Below are positions 54,133 through 62,920 of a DNA stretch of 64,000 nt, in pieces. The stretch comes from Enterococcus sp. MMGLQ5-1 (GTDB taxonomy: Bacteria > Bacillota > Bacilli > Lactobacillales > Streptococcaceae). Position 1 is the stretch's first letter. Each line of letters begins with the position of its first letter. The position numbers and the translations under genes are program-made. Location of the stretch: positions 1-64,000 of the forward strand of contig NZ_JABJXU010000008.1 of the NCBI RefSeq assembly GCF_013155265.1, in the 5' to 3' direction. A model generated the notes under the pieces. The model worked only from the letters and a program-made list of their open reading frames with translations, had not been told where the DNA came from and did not search any database.

Positions 54133-55337
54133 TTGAAGTAAATTGGAAACAAAATTTATGGATTGCATGGATTGGCACCTTTTTCACAGGTGCAAGCTTT
54201 AGTTTGGTGATGCCATTTATGCCGATTTATATTGAAAAGCTGGGTGTGCCAAAGGATAGGGTAGAATTATACTCAGGCCTAGCAATTAGTATTTCAGCCT
54301 TAGCCTCAGGCTTGGTTGCGCCAATTTGGGGTAGACTGGCTGACCAAAAAGGACGCAAGCTAATGATGATTCGAGCCAGCTTTGTTATGACCTTTACGAT
54401 GGGCGGCTTAGCCTTTGTTCCGAATGTCACTTGGCTTTTGATTTTGCGCTTACTGAATGGATTGTTTGCGGGCTACATACCTAATGCAACTGCCTTGATT
54501 GCCTCGCAGACGCCTAAGGAGAGGTCTGGCTATGCGCTTGGCACTTTATCTACTGGTTTAGTCGGAGGGACCTTGTTAGGCCCATTGCTTGGTGGTGTTT
54601 TGGCACAGACCTTTGGTATTGAAAATGTATTTATAATAACTGGCTTTATGCTATTACTTGTCCTTTTACTTACAATTTTTAAGGTTCAAGAAGATTTTGA
54701 ACCAATTAAACGTAGTGAATTACAGTCTACAAAAGCCATTTTTAAGCAAATCAAACATAAAAATATACTTTTTTCTTTATTTATAACAAGTTTAATTATC
54801 CAAGTTGCCGTTCAAAGTATCGCACCAATTTTGACGCTTTATATTCGTGAGCTTTCTGGTAATCCAGCAAATATCCTATTTATAAGTGGCTTAATTGTTT
54901 CCCTAGTCGGTGTTTCAGCAATGATTTCATCACCCTTTTTAGGTAGACTAGGTGACAAATATGGTAACCATCGTTTATTAGTAGCGGGCTTGGTTTTCTG
55001 CCTTTTAGTCTTTTTGCCGATGGCTTTTGTTAAAACGCCTTTTCAGTTAGGCTTCTTACGCTTTTTATTGGGGTTTGGAACTGGCGCATTAATGCCAAGC
55101 GTCAATGCAATTTTAACTAAGATTGTACCAGAAAGCGGGATTAGTCGTATCTTTAGTTATAACCAAATGTTTACTAATTTTGGTCAGGTGATGGGGCCGC
55201 TAGTCGGCTCCATTGTTTCAGGCTATTTCGGCTATGCAAGTGTCTTTATAGCTACTTCAATTATTTTATTATTTAATGTAATCTTAATTATAATCAATTT
55301 TGGGAAACGTTTAAAACAGAGGGAAATTAATAGCTGA
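54132..55337 (+). CDS. MFS multidrug exporter with an apparent AUU start codon
   Basis: 401 residues, 12 membrane segments. Motif A is seen as [10 protein letters not shown], and GFGTGALMP is in the second half. In the first helix ([24 protein letters not shown]) the pattern of MdtG/NorA-like proteins starts well before the first ATG. The frame reaches back to ATT at 54132, eight bases after a perfect GGAGG. There is no ATG, GTG or TTG in frame there; a TTG exists one base later but in another frame. So either AUU is used or one base was lost. Substrate unknown. Confidence 0.85.
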   Translation: MEVNWKQNLWIAWIGTFFTGASFSLVMPFMPIYIEKLGVPKDRVELYSGLAISISALASGLVAPIWGRLADQKGRKLMMIRASFVMTFTMGGLAFVPNVTWLLILRLLNGLFAGYIPNATALIASQTPKERSGYALGTLSTGLVGGTLLGPLLGGVLAQTFGIENVFIITGFMLLLVLLLTIFKVQEDFEPIKRSELQSTKAIFKQIKHKNILFSLFITSLIIQVAVQSIAPILTLYIRELSGNPANILFISGLIVSLVGVSAMISSPFLGRLGDKYGNHRLLVAGLVFCLLVFLPMAFVKTPFQLGFLRFLLGFGTGALMPSVNAILTKIVPESGISRIFSYNQMFTNFGQVMGPLVGSIVSGYFGYASVFIATSIILLFNVILIIINFGKRLKQREINS

Positions 55338-55483
55338 TGCGGGTTAAAATTAATTTGAAATGTACAAGCTGTGGTCGAGTGAATTATATTAGCTCAAAAA
55401 ATAAAGCAAATAATCAAGAAAAAATAGTTACAAATAAATATTGTCCGAACGAACGAAAAGTGACCGTTCACCAAGAGGTATAA
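55337..55483 (+). CDS. rpmG: 50S ribosomal protein L33
   Basis: 48 residues: [20 protein letters not shown] and [10 protein letters not shown], then [16 protein letters not shown]. The CxxC pair and YCP match the L33 variant common in lactic bacteria. The fourth Cys of zinc-binding L33 is absent. The ATG overlaps the stop of the MFS gene (TGATG), implying coupled translation. Confidence 0.9.
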   Translation: MRVKINLKCTSCGRVNYISSKNKANNQEKIVTNKYCPNERKVTVHQEV

Positions 55484-55542
55484 AATAATTAGCTTAATTT
55501 AACCTTTAATTTTTAAAAAAATCATCTTATATGTGGGAAATG

Positions 55543-55551
55543 TGGTATAAT
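55543..55551 (+). promoter_or_regulatory. Extended -10 promoter upstream of ylaN-ftsW
   Basis: TGGTATAAT (TGn plus a perfect TATAAT), about 95 bases before the ylaN start. Confidence 0.6.
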
Positions 55552-55646
55552 TGAAGTCATTTAAAGCATTTACAAATTATTAATTAACTGATAAAAATGA
55601 GATATCCTTTGATATGGTAATTTTATCAAGTGGGAGGATTATAATA

Positions 55647-55925
55647 ATGGCAATATTAAATCAGGCTGAAGCTCGCGAAGTGCTTTTTCAGGATGCAGAG
55701 AAAATTAAACAAATTATTGAAAATAAAAATAATGTTAATTGTATTGCACAATGCAAAGCATTTGAGGAAGTTTTAGATACCCATATGTATGGTTTTTCAA
55801 AGGAGGTTGATTTTGCGGTACGTCTAAACCTACTATCCCGCACTGAAGGCCAACAGCTAATGGCTGAATTAGAAAGACAGCTTAATCAAATGTATAATGA
55901 TATTTATGAGGAGTACGAAGATTAA
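55647..55925 (+). CDS. ylaN: YlaN-family (DUF1507) protein
   Basis: 92 residues. The pattern CKAFEEVLDTHMYGFSKEVD and FAVRLNLLSRTEGQQLM identifies YlaN. In Bacillus subtilis and Staphylococcus aureus YlaN is tied to iron homeostasis and Fur. The ATG follows GGGAGGATTATAATA. It overlaps ftsW by one base, the same neighbourhood as in other Bacilli. Confidence 0.9.
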   Translation: MAILNQAEAREVLFQDAEKIKQIIENKNNVNCIAQCKAFEEVLDTHMYGFSKEVDFAVRLNLLSRTEGQQLMAELERQLNQMYNDIYEEYED

Positions 55926-57130
55926 TGCCTAGCTCAAAAATCAAAAAAATACATTTGTTAGACTATTCTATTTTAGTACCTTATTTTGTGCTTTCTTTGA
56001 TTGGTTTGATTATGGTTTATTCATCAACAGGCTCAAATTTGATTGAAGTTGGCGCCAATTCAATGTCTTCGGTCATTAAGCAGTCACTTTTTTGGATTGT
56101 GAGTCTTTTTCTAATTTTTATTGTTTACCGCTTAAAGCTAACCTTCTTAAAAAATGAAGTTGTCATGTTAATTGTAATGCTAGTTGAGGGCGTTCTCTTA
56201 GTATTAACACGCTTATTTGCAGAGGTTACGAATGGTGCAGCTGGCTGGCTATATATCGGAAGCTTCAGCATTCAGCCAGCAGAATATTTGAAAATCATCC
56301 TAATATGGTTTTTAGCCTTTGTTTTTTCTCGTCGTCAGGAAAATATTGCGTATGATGGCATGTTTGCGTTGACGAAGGGCAAATTAAAACTAACTGATTG
56401 GCGTGTTTTAACCAGTATTATGATTTTACTGGTTGCGATTCAACCAGATATGGGTAATGCAGTTATTTTAATCCTAATTACATTAGTAATGGTTTTTGCT
56501 AGCGGCATTAATTATCGCTGGGCTTACTTTACTACAGGAATTGCCGTTGTTTTTAGTATCTTTTTCATTAAATTTGTTGAAATTACTAATGGTAAGTTTA
56601 TCCCAAGATATATCTATGCACGATTTAATGCCTTTACTAATCCCTTTAAGGATTTACAAGGAGATGGGCTGCAGCTCGCCAATTCCTATTATGCGATTAA
56701 TAATGGCGGTTGGTTTGGTCGCGGCTTAGGAAATAGCATTGAGAAAAAAGGCTATTTACCGGAGGCGCACACAGACTTTATTTTTTCCATTGTAATTGAG
56801 GAGCTGGGCTTATTAGGTGGCATATTAATCTTAGTTATTCTGATTTTTCTGATATTAAGAATTATTCAAGTCGGTATCAGAAGCTACGATCCGTTCAATT
56901 CGATGATGGCAATTGGTATTGGCGGGATGTTCCTGATTCAGCTATTTATTAATTTGGGTGGTATTTCTGGCTTAATTCCAAGTACAGGTGTTACCTTCCC
57001 ATTTCTGTCACAGGGTGGAAATAATCTACTGGTTCTGGGGGTCGCAGTCGCTTTTGTTTTAAATATATCGGCTAGCGAAAAGAAAGAGAGAATTCTCTAT
57101 AATAGTGGTTATATTAATAATGAATATTAA
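55925..57130 (+). CDS. ftsW: FtsW/RodA/SpoVE-family peptidoglycan polymerase
   Basis: 401 residues, about ten membrane segments. SEDS glycosyltransferase that polymerises lipid II. NSYYAINNGGWFGRGLGNS, PEAHTDFIFSIVIEELGLLG and TGVTFPFLSQGGNNLL are the conserved loops. FtsW (division) rather than RodA is suggested by the gene order ylaN-ftsW-pyc seen in Bacilli. It ends at a strong terminator. Confidence 0.93.
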   Translation: MPSSKIKKIHLLDYSILVPYFVLSLIGLIMVYSSTGSNLIEVGANSMSSVIKQSLFWIVSLFLIFIVYRLKLTFLKNEVVMLIVMLVEGVLLVLTRLFAEVTNGAAGWLYIGSFSIQPAEYLKIILIWFLAFVFSRRQENIAYDGMFALTKGKLKLTDWRVLTSIMILLVAIQPDMGNAVILILITLVMVFASGINYRWAYFTTGIAVVFSIFFIKFVEITNGKFIPRYIYARFNAFTNPFKDLQGDGLQLANSYYAINNGGWFGRGLGNSIEKKGYLPEAHTDFIFSIVIEELGLLGGILILVILIFLILRIIQVGIRSYDPFNSMMAIGIGGMFLIQLFINLGGISGLIPSTGVTFPFLSQGGNNLLVLGVAVAFVLNISASEKKERILYNSGYINNEY

Positions 57131-57134
57131 TTAT

Positions 57135-57173
57135 AAAAGACAGCTGATGTAGTAATTACATCAGCTGTCTTTT
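57135..57173 (+). terminator. Rho-independent terminator after ftsW
   Basis: A 17-bp perfect stem (AAAAGACAGCTGATGTA and its complement) around GTAAT; likely bidirectional. Confidence 0.9.
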
Positions 57174-57543
57174 GAAATACAGAAGCAGATTAATTTTAAA
57201 TTATTAATTATACATTGCAGACTGTTAAAAACGAACAGCCCATTTTTTTTTTCGCTAAATTTTCGGAAAATTTAAACATTTTCATAATAAGTTTGATAAA
57301 ATAGAAAAAGCAATGAAATTAATGATTATATCAGCCTGAGTTGACGACGTTCAAGATTGGATTGCTTATAATTAATTAATCGTAATTTTTATAAAATTTT
57401 TAGTTATTAATTAATGTAGTAAATTATTTTTGATAAATAAAACATCAAAAACAGAGTTTATTGTTTGTGTTAATTTAAATTTAGTTTTATATTTACTATT
57501 ACGATTACCCTTAAATATTAAATGCTGTGGAGGAGTACACTTG
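57174..57543. other. Leader region of pyc
   Basis: About 370 AT-rich bases without a gene. A weak CTGTT/AACAG hairpin with a long T run (57222-57252) could be another terminator. A promoter for pyc should lie here but I cannot pick it with confidence. Confidence 0.4.
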
Positions 57544-60500
57544 ATGAAAAAAGTTTTAGTCGCCAATCGTGGCGAAATCGCAATTCGAGTATTTAGAGCA
57601 TGTAGTGAGTTAGGTATTAAGACGGTCGCTGTTTATGCCCAAGAAGATGAGTATTCAGTTCATCGTTTTAAAGCGGATGAAGCTTATTTGATTGGTGAAG
57701 GCAAAAAACCGATTGATGCTTATTTGGATATTGAGTCTATTATCCAAGTTGCTAAGGATTCGGGTGCCGAAGCAATCCATCCAGGTTACGGGCTCCTTTC
57801 AGAAAATATTGATTTTGCAAGAAGAGTTGACGAGGAAGGTCTTATTTTTATTGGACCAAGTCTGCATCATTTAGATATCTTTGGTGATAAAATTAAGGCT
57901 AAGGAGGCATCGGTTGACGCAGGTGTGCAATCGATCCCAGGGACAGATGGACCAGTTGAAAGTGTTGAAGAGGTTTTAGCATTTGGTAGTACCTATGGCT
58001 ACCCGATTATGATTAAAGCAGCCTTAGGTGGTGGCGGTCGTGGTATGCGTGTGGCGCACAATGAAGACGAAGCACGTGATGGCTACGCTCGTGCCAAAAG
58101 TGAAGCAAAGTCGGCATTTGGTAATGATGAGGTCTACGCTGAAAAATATATCAGTAATCCAAAGCATATTGAAGTCCAAATATTAGGTGATAAGCATGGT
58201 AATGTTGTTCATTTATATGAGCGTGATTGCTCGGTACAACGTCGTCACCAAAAGGTGGTCGAGGTTGCCCCTAGTATCTCTTTAGGTGAAAAGCTACGCC
58301 ATCAAATTTGTGATGCAGCTGTTCAGCTAATGAAACACGTTGGTTATGTCAATGCTGGAACTGTTGAATTTTTAGTTGAAGGGGATAATTTTTATTTTAT
58401 TGAAGTGAATCCACGCGTTCAGGTTGAGCATACCATTACTGAAATGATTACAGGAGTAGATATTGTAACCGCACAAATCCTAATTGCCGAAGGCAAGGAT
58501 TTGCATCAGGATATTGAAATTCCTGAACAGAGTAAGATTCCATTACTTGGTGCGGCTATCCAGTGTCGAATTACGACGGAGGATCCACAAAATAATTTCT
58601 TACCGGATACTGGTAAAATTGATACTTACCGCTCTCCAGGAGGCTTTGGCGTTCGCTTGGATGTTGGTAATGCCTATTCAGGCTATGAGGTAACACCATT
58701 CTTTGATTCATTACTTGTAAAGGTTATTACACATGCCAAAACATTTAAAGAAGCAATCAAAATTATGGAGCGCTGTTTACGTGAATTCAGAATTCGTGGT
58801 GTTAAAACGAATATTCCATTTTTACAAAATGTGATTCAATCGCCAGAATTTGTTTCTGGTGATGCTAAGACGACCTTTATCGATCAAACACCAAGTCTAT
58901 TTAAATTTTCTAGAGTACGTGATCGTGGTAATAAGACAATGAAATACATTGGAAATATCACAGTCAACGGCTTCCCGGGGATTGAAAATAGAACCAAGAA
59001 GCATTATGCAGAGCCTAGAATTCCCAATGATTTAAATATTAAAAAAATTGAAACAGCTAAGAATGTTTTAGATGAGGCTGGCGCTGAGGCAGTTGTTGAT
59101 TTTGTAAAGGATCAGAAAAATGTGCTTTTAACGGACACGACTTTCCGTGATGCACATCAAAGCTTACTTGCAACGCGTGTTCGTACTAACGAATTTAAGA
59201 AAATTGCTAAGGTGACTGGCGAAGGTATCCCAGAATTATTCTCATCTGAAATGTGGGGTGGTGCTACCTTTGACGTTGCCTACCGTTTCTTAAGTGAAGA
59301 TCCTTGGGAAAGATTACGTGTATTAAGAAAATTGATGCCGAATACGCTTTTCCAAATGCTATTTAGAGGGTCAAATGCAGTTGGCTATCAGAATTATCCT
59401 GATAATGTGCTTGAAGCCTTCATTAAGGAGTCTGCAAAGCAGGGAATTGATGTTTTCCGTATTTTTGATAGCTTGAACTGGGTGCCACAAATGGAGAAAT
59501 CGATTCAAGCGGTTCGGGATACAGGTAAAATCGCTGAAGCGACTATTTGTTACACTGGTGATATTTTAGACCCAAGCCGTCCAAAATATTCAATTTCTTA
59601 CTATAAAGAATTGGCTAAGGAATTAGAAAAAACAGGCGCACATATGATTGCAATTAAGGATATGGCTGGTTTATTGAAACCTCAAGCAGCCTATCGCCTA
59701 ATCAGTGAATTAAAAGAAGCGGTTGATGTGCCAATTCACTTACATACGCATGATACTGCGGGTAACGGTATTATCACTTATTCTGCAGCAGTCAAGGCTG
59801 GTGTTGACATTGTTGATGTGGCAATGGGTGCGATGAGTAGTGGCACAAGTCAACCAAGCTTGGGTAGCCTTTATTATGCCTTATTAAATGGTGGTCGTGC
59901 ACCAGAGATTGACATGAAGAATGTGCAAAAAATCAATCATTACTGGGAAGATGTCCGTCAATATTACCGTCCATTCGATAACGGCTTGACAAGTCCCTCA
60001 ACTGAGGTTTATCTACATGAAATGCCAGGTGGGCAGTATTCTAATCTACAGCAGCAGGCTAAAGCCGTTGGCTTAGGTCATCAATTCGACGAAATCAAAG
60101 AAATGTACCATACTGTAAATATGATGTTTGGTGACATTATTAAGGTAACACCTTCTTCTAAAGTGGTTGGTGATATGGCGCTCTTCATGGTACAGAATAA
60201 TCTGACTGAGCAGGATATTTATGATAAGGGAGCAAGCTTAAGTTTCCCAGAGTCAGTTATTAGCTTCTTTAGAGGTGATTTAGGGCAGCCTGTTGGTGGC
60301 TTCCCTAAAAAATTACAAGAGATTATTCTTAAGGGTAAGGCACCATTAGATGATCGTCCTGGTAAATTTGCGACACCTGTTAATTTTGATGAGGTTGCTG
60401 AAGCCTTAAAAGAAAAAATTGGTTATGCGCCAAGTCAGGCCGAAGTCTTAAGCTATTTAATGTATCCACAAGTCTTCTTAGACTATACGAAAATGCAAGA

Positions 60501-60969
60501 GCAATACGGCACAGTAACTCTATTGGATACCCCAACCTTCTTTAAAGGTATTCGCCTTGGTGAAACAGTTGAAGTCGAGATTGAATCAGGTAAAAACTTA
60601 ATTATTCGACTTGATGAAATTGGTGAACCAGACTTAGAAGGTAATCGTGTATTATTCTTTAACTTAAATGGTCAGCGTCGAGAAATTGTGGTCAAAGACA
60701 ATAATGTTAAATCAAGCGTGGTGGCTAAACGCAAGGCAGAGCCAACTAATCGAGAACAAATCGGTGCAACAATGCCCGGTTCAGTGCTTCAAATCAATGT
60801 TAAAAAAGGTGATAAGGTCCGTAAGGGACAAGCCTTAATGGTGACAGAAGCGATGAAGATGGAAACAACGATTGAAGCCCATTTCGATGCTGAAATCGTC
60901 GCTATTCACGTCGAAGAAGGCGAAGCGATTACCGCCGGTGACTTATTGATAGAGCTCAACGAGCTATAA
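57544..60969 (+). CDS. pyc: Pyruvate carboxylase
   Basis: 1,141 residues. It carboxylates pyruvate to oxaloacetate using ATP and biotin. The order is biotin carboxylase (VLVANRGEIAIR; KAALGGGGRGMR; EVNPRVQVEHTITE), carboxyltransferase (LLTDTTFRDAHQSLLATR), allosteric linker, and C-terminal biotinyl domain with the lysine in VTEAMKMET. The ATG at 57544 follows GGAGGAG. A longer in-frame extension upstream is hydrophobic and not typical. The last 84 bases are duplicated downstream. Confidence 0.97.
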   Translation: MKKVLVANRGEIAIRVFRACSELGIKTVAVYAQEDEYSVHRFKADEAYLIGEGKKPIDAYLDIESIIQVAKDSGAEAIHPGYGLLSENIDFARRVDEEGLIFIGPSLHHLDIFGDKIKAKEASVDAGVQSIPGTDGPVESVEEVLAFGSTYGYPIMIKAALGGGGRGMRVAHNEDEARDGYARAKSEAKSAFGNDEVYAEKYISNPKHIEVQILGDKHGNVVHLYERDCSVQRRHQKVVEVAPSISLGEKLRHQICDAAVQLMKHVGYVNAGTVEFLVEGDNFYFIEVNPRVQVEHTITEMITGVDIVTAQILIAEGKDLHQDIEIPEQSKIPLLGAAIQCRITTEDPQNNFLPDTGKIDTYRSPGGFGVRLDVGNAYSGYEVTPFFDSLLVKVITHAKTFKEAIKIMERCLREFRIRGVKTNIPFLQNVIQSPEFVSGDAKTTFIDQTPSLFKFSRVRDRGNKTMKYIGNITVNGFPGIENRTKKHYAEPRIPNDLNIKKIETAKNVLDEAGAEAVVDFVKDQKNVLLTDTTFRDAHQSLLATRVRTNEFKKIAKVTGEGIPELFSSEMWGGATFDVAYRFLSEDPWERLRVLRKLMPNTLFQMLFRGSNAVGYQNYPDNVLEAFIKESAKQGIDVFRIFDSLNWVPQMEKSIQAVRDTGKIAEATICYTGDILDPSRPKYSISYYKELAKELEKTGAHMIAIKDMAGLLKPQAAYRLISELKEAVDVPIHLHTHDTAGNGIITYSAAVKAGVDIVDVAMGAMSSGTSQPSLGSLYYALLNGGRAPEIDMKNVQKINHYWEDVRQYYRPFDNGLTSPSTEVYLHEMPGGQYSNLQQQAKAVGLGHQFDEIKEMYHTVNMMFGDIIKVTPSSKVVGDMALFMVQNNLTEQDIYDKGASLSFPESVISFFRGDLGQPVGGFPKKLQEIILKGKAPLDDRPGKFATPVNFDEVAEALKEKIGYAPSQAEVLSYLMYPQVFLDYTKMQEQYGTVTLLDTPTFFKGIRLGETVEVEIESGKNLIIRLDEIGEPDLEGNRVLFFNLNGQRREIVVKDNNVKSSVVAKRKAEPTNREQIGATMPGSVLQINVKKGDKVRKGQALMVTEAMKMETTIEAHFDAEIVAIHVEEGEAITAGDLLIELNEL
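60886..60969 (+). repeat. 84-bp repeat, copy inside pyc
   Basis: Last 84 bases of pyc, from GATGCTGAAATCGTC to the stop. An exact copy is at 61076-61159. Confidence 0.95.
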
Positions 60970-61075
60970 GCATCGAAATGTAGGGCCCCGAAAAATGTTT
61001 ACATTTTTTGGGAGAGGAGAAAAAACGAAATGATAGTCAGCCGAAGTCTGACGCAAATGTAGTTTCTTTCGACGA

Positions 61076-61159
61076 GATGCTGAAATCGTCGCTATTCACG
61101 TCGAAGAAGGCGAAGCGATTACCGCCGGTGACTTATTGATAGAGCTCAACGAGCTATAA
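61076..61159 (+). repeat. 84-bp repeat, extra copy of the pyc 3' end
   Basis: Identical to 60886-60969 including the stop codon. It is separated from it by 106 bases that include AGCATCGAAATGTAGGGC, an inverted match of the sequence just upstream of the first copy. Non-coding duplicate. Confidence 0.95.
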
Positions 61160-61202
61160 AAATTATTAACTATATTATAAAAAATAGTAACTGAGATAAT
61201 TT

Positions 61203-61260
61203 GGTATGGATTTCCAAAAGTTTGATTTTGTTCTAACTTCTGGAAATCCATACCTTTTTA
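61203..61260 (+). terminator. Rho-independent terminator after pyc
   Basis: GGTATGGATTTCCA pairs with TGGAAATCCATACC, extended by outer GAGATAA/TTATCTC pairing, followed by TTTTTA. Confidence 0.85.
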
Positions 61261-61296
61261 TCTCATTATTATATACTGAAGCCTATATTTTTATGA

Positions 61297-61325
61297 TTGA
61301 CAAGTTAAAAAGTAAAATATATAAT
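61297..61325 (+). promoter_or_regulatory. Consensus sigma-A promoter of the XRE operon
   Basis: TTGACA (61297-61302), 17 bases, TATAAT (61320-61325): a perfect match on all counts. Confidence 0.85.
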
Positions 61326-61329
61326 ATTT

Positions 61330-61349
61330 ATGTCAAATATAAATGACAT
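61330..61349. promoter_or_regulatory. Probable operator of the XRE regulator
   Basis: ATGTCA, eight bases, TGACAT, a perfect dyad directly after the -10 and over the expected start site. It is well placed for autorepression by the HTH protein encoded next. Confidence 0.6.
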
Positions 61350-61395
61350 TTATCTATTATATAAGACAAAAATAAAAAATGGGAGTGTTGAATAG

Positions 61396-61605
61396 ATGAC
61401 CGAAATAAATCGTGTCAAGCTTTACCGGATGCAGCTGGGCCTCTCTCAACAAGCCTTGGCCAAGCTGGTTGGCGTTACTCGTCAAACAATTAATATGATT
61501 GAAAATGACAAGTATAATCCGACATTGCAACTTTGTCTCAATATTGCGCACGCGTTAGAGACAGATTTAAATACTCTATTTTGGCAAATTGATAAAAAGG
61601 AATGA
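61396..61605 (+). CDS. XRE-family HTH regulator
   Basis: 69 residues, a bare Cro/CI-type helix-turn-helix (RMQLGLSQQALAKLVGVTRQ and TINMIENDKYNPTLQLCLNI). This YozG/PrpR-like type usually precedes small membrane proteins. Ribosome binding site GGAGTG. First gene of a three-gene operon with two membrane proteins. Confidence 0.92.
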   Translation: MTEINRVKLYRMQLGLSQQALAKLVGVTRQTINMIENDKYNPTLQLCLNIAHALETDLNTLFWQIDKKE

Positions 61606-61610
61606 TGATT

Positions 61611-62144
61611 ATGAAAAAATGGGAAAATAATTTTGTAAAAATGAGTCTGGGTATCATCACTGATTTGGATGAAAGACAAGCGTATGAAATTTATTTTAGA
61701 GCGACAATCGGATATTGTTTATCAATGATGGTAATGTCTATCGTTGCAATACTAAATACAATTATTGCGAATATTGGACAGTCTGACGGTCTCATATTTC
61801 CATTCTCCTCTATTTTTTTAGGTATCTCTGTCTTATTAATTGGTTTTTATGTTGAAGTGAAAATTAAAAAGGAAATAAAAGTAATTGAAGTTACTGATAA
61901 AAACGAATATCTTCGCGTCAAAAAATCATTATTAGGGTTAAGTTTGGTGACTGGATTTTCTGGCATGATAGCTGCTTTTATTCTTGGTATGATTGCAGTG
62001 ATGACCATCTCAATTCCGATTATATTCATGGTGATTCAAACAATTATTTTAGGTATTATTTGTTACTTTGTTCAATATCTTGATTGGAATAAACGAATTG
62101 TGATAATCGATTTAAAAGGTGATGCAGACGATGAAGAATACTAA
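61611..62144 (+). CDS. Four-helix membrane protein of an XRE operon
   Basis: 177 residues. Hydrophobic segments near residues 30-55, 65-85, 108-130 and 137-155; the tail ends in acidic GDADDEEY. Not firmly assignable; similar proteins of the DUF3169/DUF3278 kind sit behind small XRE regulators in Bacilli. The ATG at 61611 is set by AAAAGGA; two earlier ATG codons overlap the regulator's end. Confidence 0.75.
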   Translation: MKKWENNFVKMSLGIITDLDERQAYEIYFRATIGYCLSMMVMSIVAILNTIIANIGQSDGLIFPFSSIFLGISVLLIGFYVEVKIKKEIKVIEVTDKNEYLRVKKSLLGLSLVTGFSGMIAAFILGMIAVMTISIPIIFMVIQTIILGIICYFVQYLDWNKRIVIIDLKGDADDEEY

Positions 62145-62709
62145 ACATTTACAGCTTATCAAACGTGTTGATATTTTGGAAAATCGGAGGACGGTCATTT
62201 ATCTCAACTTACTGACAATTCCTTTATTAATCATATTTGTATTTATCTTTAAATTAATTGTAGATTTAACACGAATGCTATTTGTAGAGAATAGTAATAT
62301 TTCATTCATGAATTTTTTCGCGTTTGCGATGTTCTTGATTATTAGCTTAATTATTCACGAATTAATCCATGGTTTATTTTTTAAAATATTTAATCCACAA
62401 GGCAAGCTGAAATTTGGTTTCAAAAGTGGTATGCTTTATGCTTCAAGTGTTGATTCTTATTATTCCAAAATCCAAGCAATCCTAATTTTAATGGCACCCT
62501 TTACAATTTTGACGGTTTTATATAGTCTTTTGTTTTTTTTACAGATTATGACACCACTTTTTTATATCTCAATTGCTGCACTTCATGGTAGTGGTTGTAT
62601 TGGCGATTTTTGGTTTACTTACCTGCTTTTGAAATCCCCTAAAAATATTGTAATGTGTGATACTAAAGTTGGTATTGATATTTATTTGGTAAAAGAAGCT
62701 AGTAATTAA
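62131..62709 (+). CDS. DUF3267-like putative membrane zinc peptidase
   Basis: 192 residues with about four membrane segments. IIHELIHGLFFKIF is an HExxH-type zinc site inside a membrane helix, and LHGSGCIGDFWFTYLLL near the C-terminus contains the conserved Gly-Asp that supplies the third ligand in this family. Its target is unknown. The ATG at 62131 follows AAAGGTGATG and overlaps the previous gene by 14 bases. Confidence 0.8.
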   Translation: MKNTKHLQLIKRVDILENRRTVIYLNLLTIPLLIIFVFIFKLIVDLTRMLFVENSNISFMNFFAFAMFLIISLIIHELIHGLFFKIFNPQGKLKFGFKSGMLYASSVDSYYSKIQAILILMAPFTILTVLYSLLFFLQIMTPLFYISIAALHGSGCIGDFWFTYLLLKSPKNIVMCDTKVGIDIYLVKEASN

Positions 62710-62802
62710 TAACGAGGCTTAGAAAAAAGTCTAATGTTTTGAGTTATTCATATGAAAATACAGAAAATAGCTAAAATTATCAAAGTTTTTAAGGGTTTAA
62801 GG

Positions 62803-62830
62803 TTGAACATTTGGAAAATTAAGTTATAAT
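62803..62830 (+). promoter_or_regulatory. Probable promoter of tuf
   Basis: TTGAAC (62803-62808), 16 bases, TATAAT (62825-62830), about 90 bases before the tuf start. Confidence 0.6.
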
Positions 62831-62920
62831 AGAAAAAGTGAAGATTAGAGATAATGACCTTTTATGCGGTAAAACTAATCTCAACTACTATTTTTTTAAC
62901 CACAGGAGGTTTTTTACAAA

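Noticed and set aside
55337-55483. Loss of the fourth Cys in L33 as a defect
   Set aside because: The KYCPxERKVT form is a common L33 variant in lactic bacteria, so it is normal.
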